46,850 bases of DNA, from NCBI RefSeq assembly GCF_000485595.1, contig NW_014577211.1:278940-325789 (forward strand), read 5' to 3'. Below, piece after piece: positions 20,346 to 33,532 of this stretch (position 1 is the stretch's first letter; each line of letters begins with the position of its first letter). Source of the stretch: Priapulus caudatus (lineage: Eukaryota > Priapulida > Priapulimorpha > Priapulimorphida > Priapulidae). The notes beneath the pieces were generated by a model that was not told the DNA's origin, ran no database searches, and was given only the letters and a program-made list of their open reading frames with translations. Position numbers and translations under genes: made by a program.

Positions 20346-21420
20346 TTATTGTAATAGTATGTAGCAAGAGAAGTTAATTATTGGACTATTATAAGTAAAA
20401 AATGCAGTTGTAATAGCCTAGTACAAACAGTAATAGTGGTGACGGTTAGTGTAGTTGTAGTGGTGATTAAATATTATATGTAATAGTAAAGGTAGTATTT
20501 TGCTCATAATAATAGCTGGGGATTTTACCTAGCATTTGCTGCGGTAATGATCCATCGCTTTCAGATTTTAAATCCAATCATTTTTACTAACTTTTATTCG
20601 TTTAATCTCAACGTCGCCGCGCAACTGTTGACATTTAAATCGTGACTTACCGTTCGCAGCATAATCATGGCGTCGCAATCATTACCCGCGGTTTTTCTCC
20701 TGCCATGTCTTCGTGACAAACAGCGGAGCCGATTTTTTTTCCTGCACGATATGCGAAATTCGTTTACTTTCTGTTGCCAGTCTAGATTGACCGCCATTTT
20801 CTAGCAAAGTATAGGAGAATCGCACATGTGCACACGAAAAATCGCCAGCGTTCAGCTCGAGAGTGAAGACGTTTACCAATCTGTAACATCACTTGCATAA
20901 ATCAAGGCGGGTGAGTATTATAAAGCACACGCACGCAAGCACGGTTACACACGCACGCAAGCACGCACACACGCACGCGTAGACACACAAAAGCTATGCA
21001 CTGCATGTTAAAATACGGTGACAGCTTTTGTATGAGATGTCTGTATGGTATAGACACAACTACTGCATAGACATAACTTTACACGCTTGGGCTTTAGGGC
21101 GAAAGAATTTACGTGTGTTTTTACATTGGAATAGGACGTGTGCGCAATCCTATACATTGACCACGACTTTAAACGCGACGGAACAGATTGCTGTAATCAA
21201 GTCGAATATAAAGAGAAGCATGGCCGCGCACACGGAACGGAAAGATGCAGTATTATATTGTAGGCGAAATTGACTTTCACGCGCAGTTAAACCCAACGTT
21301 TCTATCTTGCCGAGCTCCGCTCTGAACCAAGACCTTTCTGTTACATAACGACGTGCTCCCTCATCCTTACTCCCTTTCTTTCCCTTCCTCCTTTTCGTTA
21401 TCCTGCTGCATAGCGTATAT
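20346..21420. other. Unannotated stretch with a short CA/CGCA repeat
   Basis: A CACACGCACGCAAG-type repeat occupies about 20925-20990. The remaining sequence has only short open frames with no recognisable content. Confidence 0.4.
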
Positions 21421-21514
21421 CCCCCGCATCCCTCACCCTCTCTCTCTCCCTCTCTCTCTCCCTCTCTCTCTCCCTCTCTCTCTCTCTCTCTTATTCTTTC
21501 TCTCTCTCTCTTAT

Positions 21515-21555
<41 letters not shown>
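21421..21555. repeat. (CT)n / CCCTCTCT tract
   Basis: Pyrimidine-only tract, CT dinucleotides with CCC and ATT interruptions. Confidence 0.9.
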
Positions 21556-21558
<3 letters not shown>

Positions 21559-22228
21559 TCCAATGAAAATATTACTGTTGGAATATAAGAGAAATTACCT
21601 ACTGATACATTGTATATATATATATACCTTCTAGTTCAAAATCTCTATTTAATAATATTGTAGTTTACAATATTGAGCATCTACATCACATATGTAGAAC
21701 GTTATTAATTCACGCATACCATAATTGTATATACAAAAACGTGATAGGCCACGAGACAAATACATAAAGAGAAGCATACAAGAGACCATTTAAAAAGAAG
21801 CAACAGAATTCGTATTAGCGACAGCGTTTACACAGGCAAAAATTATTAACGCTTTTATGGTCTTAAGAATAGTAGCTAACGCGCTACTTGGGGTTATAAA
21901 AAAAAAATATATGAATTCCCGCCTGTTTGCGACGATTACCAACAACAGCTTGGGTTCACGTGTGAAAACAGTCTCTTTTCAGGCCGTCTATGATTAGAAA
22001 AGCTATGAGAATAAACGAACCGCTCGTCCGTCAAGCATTAAATCAACGCCAATTCCCTGAAATGAACCGGCAATATCTAATAACTTTGAAACGGTTTTAT
22101 AAAGTTATAATCAAAACGCCGTGTTAACTCGGAATCTACTTCGAATCTATCTGCTCACCGATCGCTCTATGTCAATTGGTGCTCGCGTGTTATTCACGGG
22201 AAAAGCAAGCCTGAACGGTAGCTAGCTC

Positions 22229-22273
<45 letters not shown>

Positions 22274-22313
22274 AAGAGAGGGAGAGAGAGAGAAAGAGAG
22301 AGAGAGAGAGAAA

Positions 22314-22355
<42 letters not shown>

Positions 22356-23668
22356 AGAAAAGAGATAAGAGAGAGAGAGAGAGAGATTAAGAGAGAGAGA
22401 GAGAACAGAGAGAAGAGAGAGGGAGGAGAGAGGGAGAGAGAGAGGAGTAGAGAGAGAGAGAAGGAGAGAGAGAGAGAGAGGGAGAAGGAGAGGGAGAGAG
22501 AGAGAGAGCGGGAGAGAGAGATAGCGAGCGAGAGAGAGAGAGAGATAAAGAGGAGAAGGGGCGGGAGAGAGAAGCAGTGAGATGGGAGGAGAGCGGCCAA
22601 CAGCGCCGCGGGCTGCAGGCAATTTTAGTGTCGCACTAAAAGGCTTAATGCGAAAAGCGGCAATTAAAGGCGAGGAAAACGTAATTAAGTAAAGCCAGGG
22701 CTAAAAAGATGTACGCAAGACTTTCCTACCGTGTTCCAGTCCTGGCAGCGCAGGCCCAGCCGTCAGAGGCGCGCATTCCGCCCCAGTAATTTTACTAAAG
22801 AAAAGCGCAAAACCTCTTCAGCAATTAGAAATGAGTAGGGAACGGCCTGGCTTCCTGATTCGCGATCTCGGCCGTGCCCGGAAGAGCACCGGAGCTGCAT
22901 CCTGGCACTAAAAAATTTCCTATCATAATATCACAGTAAGGTTTTGGCTTAATTTAAACTAATGCATGCAAGGAAACCTCATAACCGGTCGGACGGCTAA
23001 ATACGGGCAAAGAAAACAACATCTCGCTAATGGCGCGCGCAATCTAATACTCTCGATAGATAGGTCGAACCGCCTTAATACGAACGTCCCCATCGTAAGA
23101 GAAAACCCAGCTCTCCAAGCTCCTAGCACTTACTCGCTATGCCGGCGAAGCGGCTTGCTTCTAGTCTGCTATACAGAAACCAGCAAAACGCTGGCTTTTA
23201 CGGTTAAATAAAAGCTTTGCGTCGAATGGCTCCTTGTTAGCCGCATCAGTGTCGGGTCGGCGTCGCTTGTTTGCGGGCGACCGTGCGGCTGTCCGCCCCA
23301 TTTTGGCAAATTGCTGCTCAAGCTAGAATTATGCCCGCTAACATCGTTCCAATTTCTGCCGCGCCTCCTCTTCCAGAAATTAGCTGTCAGGTCAAGTCCG
23401 GGAAACTCTCCAAAGAAAAATGAACAGCATCGCCATCTCGGCACAGAGAATTGACTGCGGGCTTCCGGCAGCGACGCGCGAACGCGCTTCTCCTCGCTCT
23501 CGCTACCTCGCTCTCTCTGTGAGTAGGTGTGTGGCGCGTTTGTGTGTGCGTATACTCCTAACGATTGATTTATGCGCACTCCTTTAATTCATCACCACTG
23601 CCACGATTCGCAATAATCCGCGCAATGCCCCATTCCCAACAGTCATTATTCAAGTCAATCCAACCCAT
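21556..23668 (+). repeat. Composite repeat, copy B (extended)
   Basis: Matches copy C over its full length (landmarks AAATATTACTGTT, TGGTCTTAAGAATAGTA, CAACAACAGCTTGGGTTCAC, AACGCCGTGTT). From about 22600 it also matches copy A. A GA-rich tract (about 22228-22560) sits in the middle. Relative to A it carries many isolated one-base insertions, mostly duplicated or extra C/G/A. No gene recognised. Confidence 0.85.
22228..22560. repeat. (GA)n purine-rich tract in copy B
   Basis: GAGA dinucleotides with AAA, GGG and single changes; the counterpart in copy C is 30966-31400. Minus-strand Ser/Leu-rich frames are artefacts. Confidence 0.95.
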
Positions 23669-24120
23669 CATCCGTCGCGTCCGTCGTGATCGCGTCCGTC
23701 GCGCGTCCGTCCCGTCCGTCCGTCGTCCAGCCATCCATCCCATTACCATATCATCCATTAACCTCCATTCACTATAAGCATCCATCCATCCATCGCATCC
23801 ATCATGCCATTCATGACCATCCATTTATCCATACCATCCATCCATCCAATTTACATCCATAATGCCATCAATCCATCCATACCATCCATCATCCATGCCA
23901 TCCATCCATGCCATCCATCCATCCATCCATCCATCCATCCATCCATCATCCCATACCATCCATCCAAATCATTCATCCATCCATCCATAATCCATCAATC
24001 AATCAGTCCATCAATCCATCTATCTATCCTATCGCTTCCATGCCATCCATCATCCATCCATCTATCCATCCATCCATCCATCTATCCATCCACCCAACCA
24101 TCCAACCAACCATGCATACA
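23669..24120. repeat. CCGT then CCAT arrays, copy B
   Basis: Degenerate CCGT units (about 23669-23730) followed by CCAT units with frequent one-base insertions (to about 24115). The order is the same as after copies A and C. Confidence 0.9.
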
Positions 24121-24159
24121 TTCATCAATCAATACAATGTACATCAAGTACATACGTAC

Positions 24160-25971
24160 TTCATTACACATACACACATGCACAAAATTACATACACATA
24201 CAGCAGAACACACGCACACACACACAAACACACAACACACACCACACACAGCAGCACAGCACCAAAATTAGCAAATACACATATACAGAAACACACGCAC
24301 AGCACACAGCAACACACAACAGGCACACACAGCAACACATCTCGCCCACACACAAACACAGACAGAACACACACACACATGCACACACACACACACTACA
24401 CACACAGCAGCACACGGGCGACGCACCGCACGCACGCACGGCACGGCAGCGCGACGCAGCGCCACGCACGCCAGCGCAACGCACCCACGCACAGCAGCGC
24501 GACGCGACGCGAGCGCACCGTAACGCAGCTCGATCCGCACGCAGACGGGCCACGCACACACACACAACCAGGCTGACAGACAGACATGACATATACACAC
24601 AGCATTATATATCCACACCGCGCACCTACGCGGCGCACAACCAACAGCACACACACACAGCACACACACACCACACACACACGGCACCACAGACACAGAC
24701 ACACACACACACACACACAAACAACAAACAGATAGACAGACACACCACACACAGCACCCAGCAAGAGCACACACACATGCCACCCACACACACTGGTGAC
24801 ACACAACACGACACACAGAAACACACGTCACACGACACACACTCAAACATCAACACAACACCCGCACGCACAGACGCACAGACGCACAGACGCACAGACG
24901 CACACGCACACACACCACCCACAGCCACACACAGCCACACACAGAAAAAACACACAGCGATCCAGCCGACATACACAGCATACACACACAGCCCTGCCGC
25001 ACAGCACACACACCACACACACACACCAACACACACACAGACGCACACGCACGAGCACGCACATCACGCAACACGCACGACGGCACAACGCAACACACAC
25101 AGCAAAACGCACGCACGCCACAACACATGAGCCACAGGCGCCAAACCACGCAACACACAACACACACACAGCAACACACACACATAACACACACACAACG
25201 GCCGGCAGCCGGGCACACACACACACACAAACCACACATACACAGCACACACATCACCACATACACACACACACACCAACAACACAGCACACACAATCGC
25301 CCACACACATACACGTACACACATTCCCACCACACAACACACACAACACACGTACCACACACACACACACACACACAACAACACAGGCACACACAACACA
25401 CAGGCCCGCACACACACACAAACACACAAGCACACCAAATAATACACACAGGGCACATGCAGCAACCTCTAGGAGGCCGCACTACGGCCCACACACAACA
25501 GAGTTCGCCAGTCGGACACACAATCACACAGCAACCAGCACAGACACACACCAGGCCACACACACACCCCACAGAGTGCCGACACACACTGGCCCACAGT
25601 GCGCCACACTGGTCACAGCCACATACACACACACGCGGCACACACTGGCACACATCCCACACACACACACACCCACACACCACACAGACACACACACACA
25701 CGACAGGCTCACACACCACACACAGCACAACAGCACAAGAGAGAGTTAGAATGAGAAAGAGGGAGAGCGAATGTCTGTCTGTCGTCTCTCTCTCTCCTCT
25801 CATCTCTGCTCCTCTCTCTCTCTCTCTCATCACCTGCTCTTCTCTCGAGCGTCTCATTCGTCTTCTCTGCTCTGCTCTGCTCACACAGCACACACCAACA
25901 CACACAGCACTCCTAACAAATNNNNNNNNNNNNNNNNNNNNNNNNNAAACACACACACACACACACACACA

Positions 25972-26012
<41 letters not shown>

Positions 26013-26075
26013 ACACACACCACCACACATACACACACGCACGCACGCACAGCCGCATTGCACGGCACCGCACAC
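24160..26075. repeat. CA-rich expanse of almost 2 kb
   Basis: CACA with GCACG, CAGCACA and ACAGAC variants, broken at 25736-25880 by a GA/CT-rich island and by an N gap. Stop codons are rare, so it produces very long His/Thr frames on the plus strand (24796-25749, 25127-26110) and Cys/Val frames on the minus strand (24850-25968). None is a real protein. Confidence 0.95.
25922..25946. other. Assembly gap (25 N)
   Basis: Twenty-five consecutive N inside the CA expanse, probably a gap of nominal size. Any frame crossing it is meaningless. Confidence 0.99.
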
Positions 26076-26137
26076 ACGCATTATCTAGTATATATACTAT
26101 ATATATATAGATATATATACTTACGCTCGTCCAGGCC

Positions 26138-26293
26138 ATGGAAAGATACAGAAAACTCTCGTCCCCATTCGGCAACGGCCGTCAGTGGTGGAGCTGGATG
26201 CAGAGCATGATAAACGCGACGCAGAACGTTGCCATCGCGACAGAGAGTGCGCGTCTTCGTTTGGAGAGAGGGAGGCACAGAGAGGGGAAGTGA
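26138..26293 (+). CDS. Candidate small ORF or terminal exon (51 aa, unassigned)
   Basis: ATG at 26138 (context GGCCATGG, G at +4) opens 51 codons ending TGA at 26291-26293. The predicted peptide has ordinary composition: MERYRKLSSPFGNGRQWW, then an amphipathic stretch SWMQSMINATQNVAIATESA, then a basic tail. A CTCGTCCAG acceptor-like site lies just before the ATG, so this could be a 3' exon rather than a complete microprotein. It stands out against the flanking CA/TA repeats. No family recognised. Confidence 0.3.
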   Translation: MERYRKLSSPFGNGRQWWSWMQSMINATQNVAIATESARLRLERGRHREGK

Positions 26294-27854
26294 CCCGCAC
26301 TGAGTGAGTCACATTTGAGAACATGTTTTGAGCTCAGGGAAGCGTACCTCGCGAATCACTTCTGCGCATTTTATCTTGTGCTCTTTATCAACTAGCATTG
26401 GGCCACAAGTAATGTTAGCCAGTAGTTGTCGGAGCGGAGTGCTGCGCGCCTCCCAGTAGCAACGCTAAACGTGGACAGCACCCGCGACGTTCGCGCCTAC
26501 GCACTGTTCTCCTCTCCAGCACGTCGCTTATGCAGCTGACATAGACGGCATATAGTGGATCGCTACGGCCGGCATGCTACGTGGAGGAGGAGGGGACACG
26601 CGTAGAGGGGGAATAAAGCTACATCTAGTATTCATTCTATTCCATTATTCACGCCGCGGTGACGTCGCGGCCACACTTGTGACGTTTAACGCATTATCTG
26701 AGCCTTTGTCGGGACGCTCACACGGTATTTGTACCAAGGTGCTGACGTCACTCGTGCGTTATGTTTTGGTGACGGTGTGGTATTGTGTGACGGCAACCAG
26801 CGGTCACAAGTATTCGCTAACGCCAGTAGCATAGCCTTCAGTTACTATTATGGCTGGTGCTTTTCTAGCCCGGTGCGTTCGGCGCCTGCCTGACATGGAG
26901 AAATATAACCTAGCTTGAGAATACGCGGCTGGATTTTGATTAAGAGTGATTTACAAAAACAAATATGTTCTATACGATCGAACACATTTCCTGGATAAAA
27001 TCTATGAGAATTTTCTTCTCAATACAATTTATGTCCTATGTAAAAACACTTCACGAGGATTAAATGTGAATGTGACAGTTTGCACTAGAACAATCGAAAG
27101 AACAAAAATAAAATAAGATAAGAAAATAACAAAATGAAATTTATCATAGATAGACGACACAGAACAGAGAGCAGCTATGATAAGAAACACGAGACTAGAA
27201 CAATTGAACAATAGAAAACAGACTTAGCATAGATACAGAAAAACACAGAAAAAAAAAAATAAATGAATAGTCAGAAGAAACAGTCAATCATGTCTTTAGA
27301 ACCTTCTGTATTTAGCTATGTTACAAAAAACATGCACAATTAGAAATCTTGATTACTCGTTTTTGATATTCCGCGCGCATTCTGCGAATCTCGGCCACCG
27401 CGTTAACTTAGACAGAATTCGATGTGATTTTGTTTGATCGGTGCACTATGTGTGCAACCTCTTTTGAGGCCACCACTTGCAAGTAACTGACGCTATAATA
27501 AAAATGTCGCCATTGTGCTATCGATGTGGTTCAATTCCAATATACTATTTGCTGTAACGACCATAAATCGGAGTGTTTGTTCAAGTTGGTGTAATTAGAA
27601 CATGTCAGCTATTATAGCGCTGAGAATATTATTTCGCCTATATATTATCCCAATTTTGCCGTTGCTACGCAATATTTCAAAACAAATCCTTTCACCACTA
27701 GCGATGATGAGTATTGCCATTGGGACAGGTGCCAGCCGTCTGGTATGTCTATCCACAAACAGGATCGCGGTTATTTGGTATATTATCAGGAATTCAAGAA
27801 TATGAATTCGATTATTATTGCACTTCGGGTGTGATATTATCATTATCATATTGT
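26294..27854. other. About 1.5 kb without recognisable genes
   Basis: GC-rich at the left, AT-rich from about 26930. Short frames (26574-26834, 27602-27805) have no recognisable content. Confidence 0.4.
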
Positions 27855-27874
27855 GTGTGTGTGTTGTGTGTGTG

Positions 27875-27917
<43 letters not shown>

Positions 27918-28153
27918 GGTGTGTGTGTGTGTGTGTGTGTGTGTGGTAGTGTTGTGTTGAGTATGCGAGTGAATGCATGAGGGGTGAGGTGTGTGTGAGT
28001 AGTGTTGTGTTGTGGTGTGTGTGTGTGGTGCTGATTGAGTATGACGGTGAATCTAGGTTGTGTGTGTGTGTGTGTGTGTTGCTGTGTGGGTGTGCTGGTG
28101 TGTGTGTGGTGTGTGTGTGTGGTGTGTGAGTGCGCGTGTGAGTGATGTGTGTG

Positions 28154-28187
<34 letters not shown>

Positions 28188-28465
28188 TGCGCGTGTGCGT
28201 GTAAGTGTGTGTGTGTGCTGTGTGGTGTGCTGTGGTGTGTGTGCTGTGTGTGAGGTGGCGTTGCGCGCGTGCGCGTTGTGTGTGAGTGATGTGCGTAGCC
28301 GTGCGTGCGTGTGCGTGCTGGCGTGTGGATGTGGATGTGCGTGTGCGTGTGCGTGGCTACGCGCGTGTGCAGTGTGCGTGGTGTTGTGTTGGTGTGGTGT
28401 GTGTGTGTGTGGTGTGTGTAGTGGATGTACCTGTGTAGGCGTGCGTATGTGTGTGCATACATTCG
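27855..28465. repeat. GT-rich expanse
   Basis: GTGT with GCG, GAGT and GGTG variants. It is the strand-inverted counterpart of the CA expanse at 24.2-26.1 kb. His/Thr (minus) and Cys/Val (plus) frames are artefacts. Confidence 0.95.
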
Positions 28466-30225
28466 CGGCGGCCTCTGCATTTACCTCCATATCGCCCATC
28501 ATTTGTCAATTCGACTCGACGTGGTGCGCGCGAGTCGGATGCGAATATTCTTAAAGATCTCGCTATCTGGTGCAATTAGCAAATTTTCCAGTTAACAAAT
28601 GCGGCGGGAAAGTAATGGCCAATAAATTACATGTATAACAAGAAAGCAGATTGCCCGCCGTAGGAGCTGAGCACGGAAGAGGCAACGGCAGGCGGGGCTG
28701 CCTTGTCTGTGTTTACTCGTCTGACAGAGCGCGTTGCGAGCTGCCGAGTGAATCCGTGAATGTCAGATCTATCGTTCTGCGGCTCAGCATCATCGACTAT
28801 GTAAATCTGTTGTTACATACTATTACTTTGACTTTTATGTTTAAATCACACGTGCGCCGCACCATCACAATTAATGCACGCGCCTGAAAATCAAACACAC
28901 ACGCGACTCTCGCACACATACAAATATTTCGCACATGTTACGGACACACGGCGCACGCTGAGTGCTCACAACACTCACGGCAAGCCACGTCAACACGGCA
29001 ATAATGTCTTCGGATTTGCATATGCGCCTAGCAGAAGAAACGGGGGGGGGGGAAGTCAGACGACGCGATAATTTGATAGGTGTGTACATGAGGTGTGCCC
29101 TCTAAACGCTGGCCATACATACGGATTGCGTCTGCCACACAGAAACGTGATCAACTATCCCGTCGGCCTCTGTTATCCGTTGCCTTTGGCGACACACACG
29201 TTTAAGGTGTCATGCATCTTTCGCGAGCAGATGAAGTTCGGTGATCAGCGGAAGTGTGCTGGGGGGGGGAGATTTTTGTGACATAGCATGATATCTTGAT
29301 GTGGCAAGCATCTTGTGTCAGAACATTGTGGGCTAAGCGTGTGGCTGTCATAAACTCGCTGGCTAGTCGACATGCAGCTCATCGTGCCCATCATCGGTGC
29401 TGTGGCATTCAGAACTACACTGAGCCCGCTCGACCACAACTTCTTATTTAGGTTTCTCGAAAAAGCTTGCTAAAACGTAGTGCGTGCAAGGCTCCCAATG
29501 AATGGCGTTCCGCGAATTAATAACGGTTATTTACTCTAAATCCGAACGACCGACGCATTACGGTGTTAACTAGGCTTCAGGCGGTCGTAGCCCCACCGGC
29601 CCCAAACACACAAGGATGATTCACGAAATTGAGAATTAAGGAAGTTAATATTTTCCGCGCATATATCGCCATCCACCCAGTAAATTCTTGCAATTGCCCA
29701 CAGCTAGGAACAAAACCGTAGCCTGTCTCTAGAAGACGCAATTAGCAAACAACTATAGTTCGCCGAAAAAAAATATATATTTTAAAACATTGTACGCTAA
29801 CGTCATACAATTAGAGGTATGTTTTCAATAGTTCAGTTCTTATTTGTTATTACAGACTGCTGAGAGCCCATCTTTCCCTATTTAACGTCTAGATCTCAAT
29901 TGCCCTTATCTGCATTATGCCCGTCATTTCGATGTCTGTTGTATGGATTTATGTCTGATGTCATCTGGGGCCACATTACACAGTGTCAATTAATAATTAT
30001 GGTCTGAGGTTAGTAGACCCTAATAATATTATTAATAGTTAATTCAATCTAAACATGCCATAGGAACGAAAATAGCTGAATAGTGGTACCATTATTTACA
30101 AGTTATAATTATGTATTAAATTGCCGTAATAAGTTTCCACTGTTTATATATCCGCAACAAGACACAAGTGTAATTTTACTTTTATGTTTGAGCCTTAATT
30201 AGTGCTGCTACACAACGTTTTCTTA
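28466..30225. other. About 1.75 kb without recognisable genes
   Basis: Two G runs (29041-29050 and 29261-29269), short frames only. No element boundaries recognised. Confidence 0.4.
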
Positions 30226-31079
30226 TTAATTCCCCATGAAAATATTACTGTTAATACAGAAAATTACTACTGATACATTGTATATATATATATACCTTCT
30301 AGTTCAAAAATCTCTATTATAATATTGTAGTTGTCCACTATGCAGCAGTTCTGGAGGCATCACCATATGCCTAGAACGTTATTACCATCGTCCGCTACCA
30401 TAATTGTATATACAAAAACGTGCCATGATAGCGCACCGAGACACAATACATAAAAGAGAACCGGCCATGACAAGAGTTACCATTAAAAAGAAGCAACAGA
30501 ATTCGTTACGACGTTTACACAGCAAAAATTATTACGCTTATGGTCTTAAGAATAGTACTAACGCCTACTTGGGGTTATAAAAAAAAAATATATGAATTCC
30601 CGCCTGTTTGCGACGTATTACCAACAACAGCTTGGGTTCACGTGTGAAAACAGTCTCTTTCAGGCCGTCTATGATTAGAAAGCTGATGAGAATAAACGAA
30701 CGCCTCGTACCCGTCAAGCATTAAATCAACGCCATTCCCTGAAATGACACCGGCAATATCTAATAACTGTGAACACGGTTTTCATAAGAGTTACTAATCA
30801 AACCGCCGTGTTCGTCAGCACTCGGAATCGTAGCTTCGGGAATCTAGTCCTGACCTCACCCGACGCCCCCTCCCCCCGCCGCCCCCTCCCCCCCCCGCCC
30901 TCTATGTCCAATTGGTGCTCGTCGTGTTACTTCACGAGAAAAGCAGGCCTGAACGCGCTAGCTAGCCAGAGAGAAAGAGACCGAGAGAGGGACGGCGAGA
31001 GAGAGAGAGACGGAGAGGAGGAGGAGAACGAGGCGGAGAGAGAGAGAAATCCATGAGAAGACGAGAGCAGAAAGAGAGC

Positions 31080-31113
<34 letters not shown>

Positions 31114-32540
31114 CAAGAGAAGAGAAAGAGCCTATGAGCAGAGACGAGAGAGAGAGAGAGAGAGGAACAAGGCCCGGCCCAGCGCAACAAGAGAAGAGAA
31201 AGAGAGAGAGAGCAGAGAGAGAGCGAGAGAATGAGAGAGAGAAGAGTCGATACCCCAGGGGATTGCATGAGGGGCTCCAAGACGGAAGAGAGGGAGAGAG
31301 AGGCGAGAGAGAGATGAGAGCGCGAGAGGAGAGATAAGCGATGCAAGGAGAGAGAGAGAGATAAAGAAAGAGAAGGGGGGAGAGAGACAGTGAGATGGGA
31401 GGAGAGCGGCACAAGCCCGCGGGCTGGCAGCAATTTAGTCGGTCCACTAAAGCTTTAATGCGGAAAAGCGGCCTAATTAAAAGCGAGGAAACGTAAAATA
31501 GTAAGCATGGTAAAAATGTACCAGACTTCCCTCCGTTGTCTCCCAGTCGCTGGCACGCATCAGCCAGGCCGTCTAAGCGGCGCATTCGCACGTAATTTTA
31601 CTAAGAAAGGCCCAACTACTCAGCATTTAGAAGCATGAGTAGGCGGGACCGGGCCCTGGCTTCCTGATTCCATCTCGCCGTGCCGGAGAGCAACCGGAGC
31701 TGCATGCTGGCACTAAAAATTTTTCTATCCATAATATCACGAGTAAGGGTTTGCCTAATTTAACTAACGCGGGCGCGCTGCGATGCAAGGCAAACCCTCC
31801 CGATAACCGCGATCGGCGCGCTAATACGGGCCCACCGAAAAAAACACTGCTCCCTAAGGGCGCGCCAATCTTATACTCTCGATGATACGTCGAGACCCGC
31901 CCCTTAATACCGTCCCCGTGGCGTAAGAGAAAACCAGCTCTCAACTCCCTGCACTTAACTTCCTATGCGGCCGAAGCGGCTTAGTTCTAGTCTGCTATAC
32001 AGAACCAGCAAACCTGGCTTTACGTTAATAAAAAGCTATTGCCGTCGAATCTCCTTGTTTAGCCGCATCAGTGTCCGGTCGGCGTCGGCCTTGTTCGGCG
32101 ACCGTGCGCGTTTGGTCCGCCCCATTGCCAAATTGCTGCTCAACGCGCTCTCCCCAGAATTAATGCCCTAAACATCGCTCCAATTTCTTGGGCCGCGCCA
32201 CCTCTTTCCAGCAAATTACGCTGGTCCAGGTCAATCGGGAAACGTCTCCAAAGACAAATTGACACGATCCGCATCGTCGGCACAGAGAATTGACTGCGGG
32301 ACCTTGCAGCGACGGACCGCTCTCCCTCCGCTCTCCTACTCCTCGCTCTCGGCTGAGCTACCGAGTGTGTACGCGGCGGGCCGCCTCATCGTGTGTGCGT
32401 ATTTGACATCTACGACCCATTTTGAGCGTTTGTCCACCCTTTAATTCATCCACCCCACGAAAATTCCTAATCCACGCCGCACTTCGCCGGGCAGTGCCCA
32501 ACAGTCATTATTCAATCAATCACCCCAGTCACAATGCCGT
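30226..32540 (+). repeat. Composite repeat, copy C (extended)
   Basis: Same order as copy B: AT-rich half (30226-30950), GA-rich tract (30966-31400), then the ~1.1 kb block shared with A and B (31408-32540). It carries many extra single bases and short insertions (for example C-rich additions at 30860-30900 and GCG insertions at 31770-31790) not in A or B. No gene recognised. Confidence 0.85.
30966..31400. repeat. (GA)n purine-rich tract in copy C
   Basis: GAGAGA with many C/T interruptions, equivalent to 22228-22560. Confidence 0.9.
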
Positions 32541-32765
32541 CGCTCGTCCGTCCGTCCGTCCGTCCGTCCCGTCGTCCGTCGTCCGTCCAGCCTCCACCAT
32601 CCATTCATCCATCCATCCATACTATAATCCATCCATCCATCCAATTCCATCCATCGCCATTCATCATCCATCTATGCACTCGTCCATCCATCATCCATTA
32701 GCAATCCATCATCCATTCAATCCATCCATCCAGCCATCGCATCCCAGGTCCATCCCATCCACACA
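32541..32765. repeat. CCGT then CCAT arrays, copy C
   Basis: CCGT units (about 32541-32590) followed by degenerate CCAT units, as after copies A and B. Confidence 0.9.
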
Positions 32766-32874
32766 CACAGACGTGCCTACGCACGCACACAGGCACGCAC
32801 GCGTACACACATCAAATCCTCACATACAGTGCCTGATAAATTCTGGAATGAATGTGTACGCCATTACACACACA

Positions 32875-33314
32875 CAGCGCCACAGGCACTTGGACCGTTT
32901 CAATAATAAAATGATGGTTAATAAATACAACTTGTCAGTAGCCTACTACTACAGTACCAGCAATAGTCTTAATGTTTGATTTGACCTAATAACTTCACTT
33001 CAACACCGTTAAATACACCGATGCAACACATAGCCCGCACGCCATTGTGCATGCACAGATACACAGTAGATAGGAGTGTCTATCTATCTACTATGTATCC
33101 TATGTCTCCTATCTACTGTGTATCTGTGCATGCACAATGGCGTGCGGGCTATGTGTTGCATCGGTGTATTTAACGGTGTTGAAGTGAAGTTATTAGGTCA
33201 AATCAAACATTAAGACTATTGCTGGTACTGTAGTAGTAGGCTACTGACAAGTTGAAGTTGTATTTATTAACCATCATTTTATTATTGAAACGGTCCAAGT
33301 GCCTGTGCACAGCG
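32875..33314. repeat. Large palindrome, ~200-bp arms
   Basis: The left arm (32875-33075) and right arm (33107-33314) are near-identical inverted repeats around a 31-base CTAT-rich spacer. The differences I see are a 6-base insertion in the right arm (duplicated AACTTC-type motif) and a 3-base indel near the outer end. No terminal motif, coding frame or target duplication was recognised. It may be a real foldback or a snap-back read chimera. Confidence 0.85.
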
Positions 33315-33441
33315 CTGCACTACAACGTACGTAACCATGTAGCCCGCCCGACCAGGCTGTGCGACGGATTGTCTAACCCTAGCAATACCGTTTCTTGGAG
33401 CTAGTAACCATGTAAGTTGTAACATCTACAACTGCGCTTAC

Positions 33442-33532
33442 CGCATCAGCAGCGACTGCTCGGGATATATCAACGGATTCCTTCTTTCCCGCCTCTGCTG
33501 GATTTTCCTGCTCCGTCTCGTCCCTCCTCTTG
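33442..33532 (-). CDS. Possible internal exon, minus strand (weak)
   Basis: Read on the minus strand, an open stretch of highly charged residues (IKRRDETEQENPAEAG, then KKESVDISRAVAADA) ends at a good donor (GCG|GTAAGC). The acceptor side is weak, an in-frame TGA lies just upstream, and no partner exon is seen. Confidence 0.15.

Noticed and set aside
24796-26110. 317-372 codon frames in the CA expanse
   Set aside because: Pure dinucleotide-repeat translation, and some cross the N gap.
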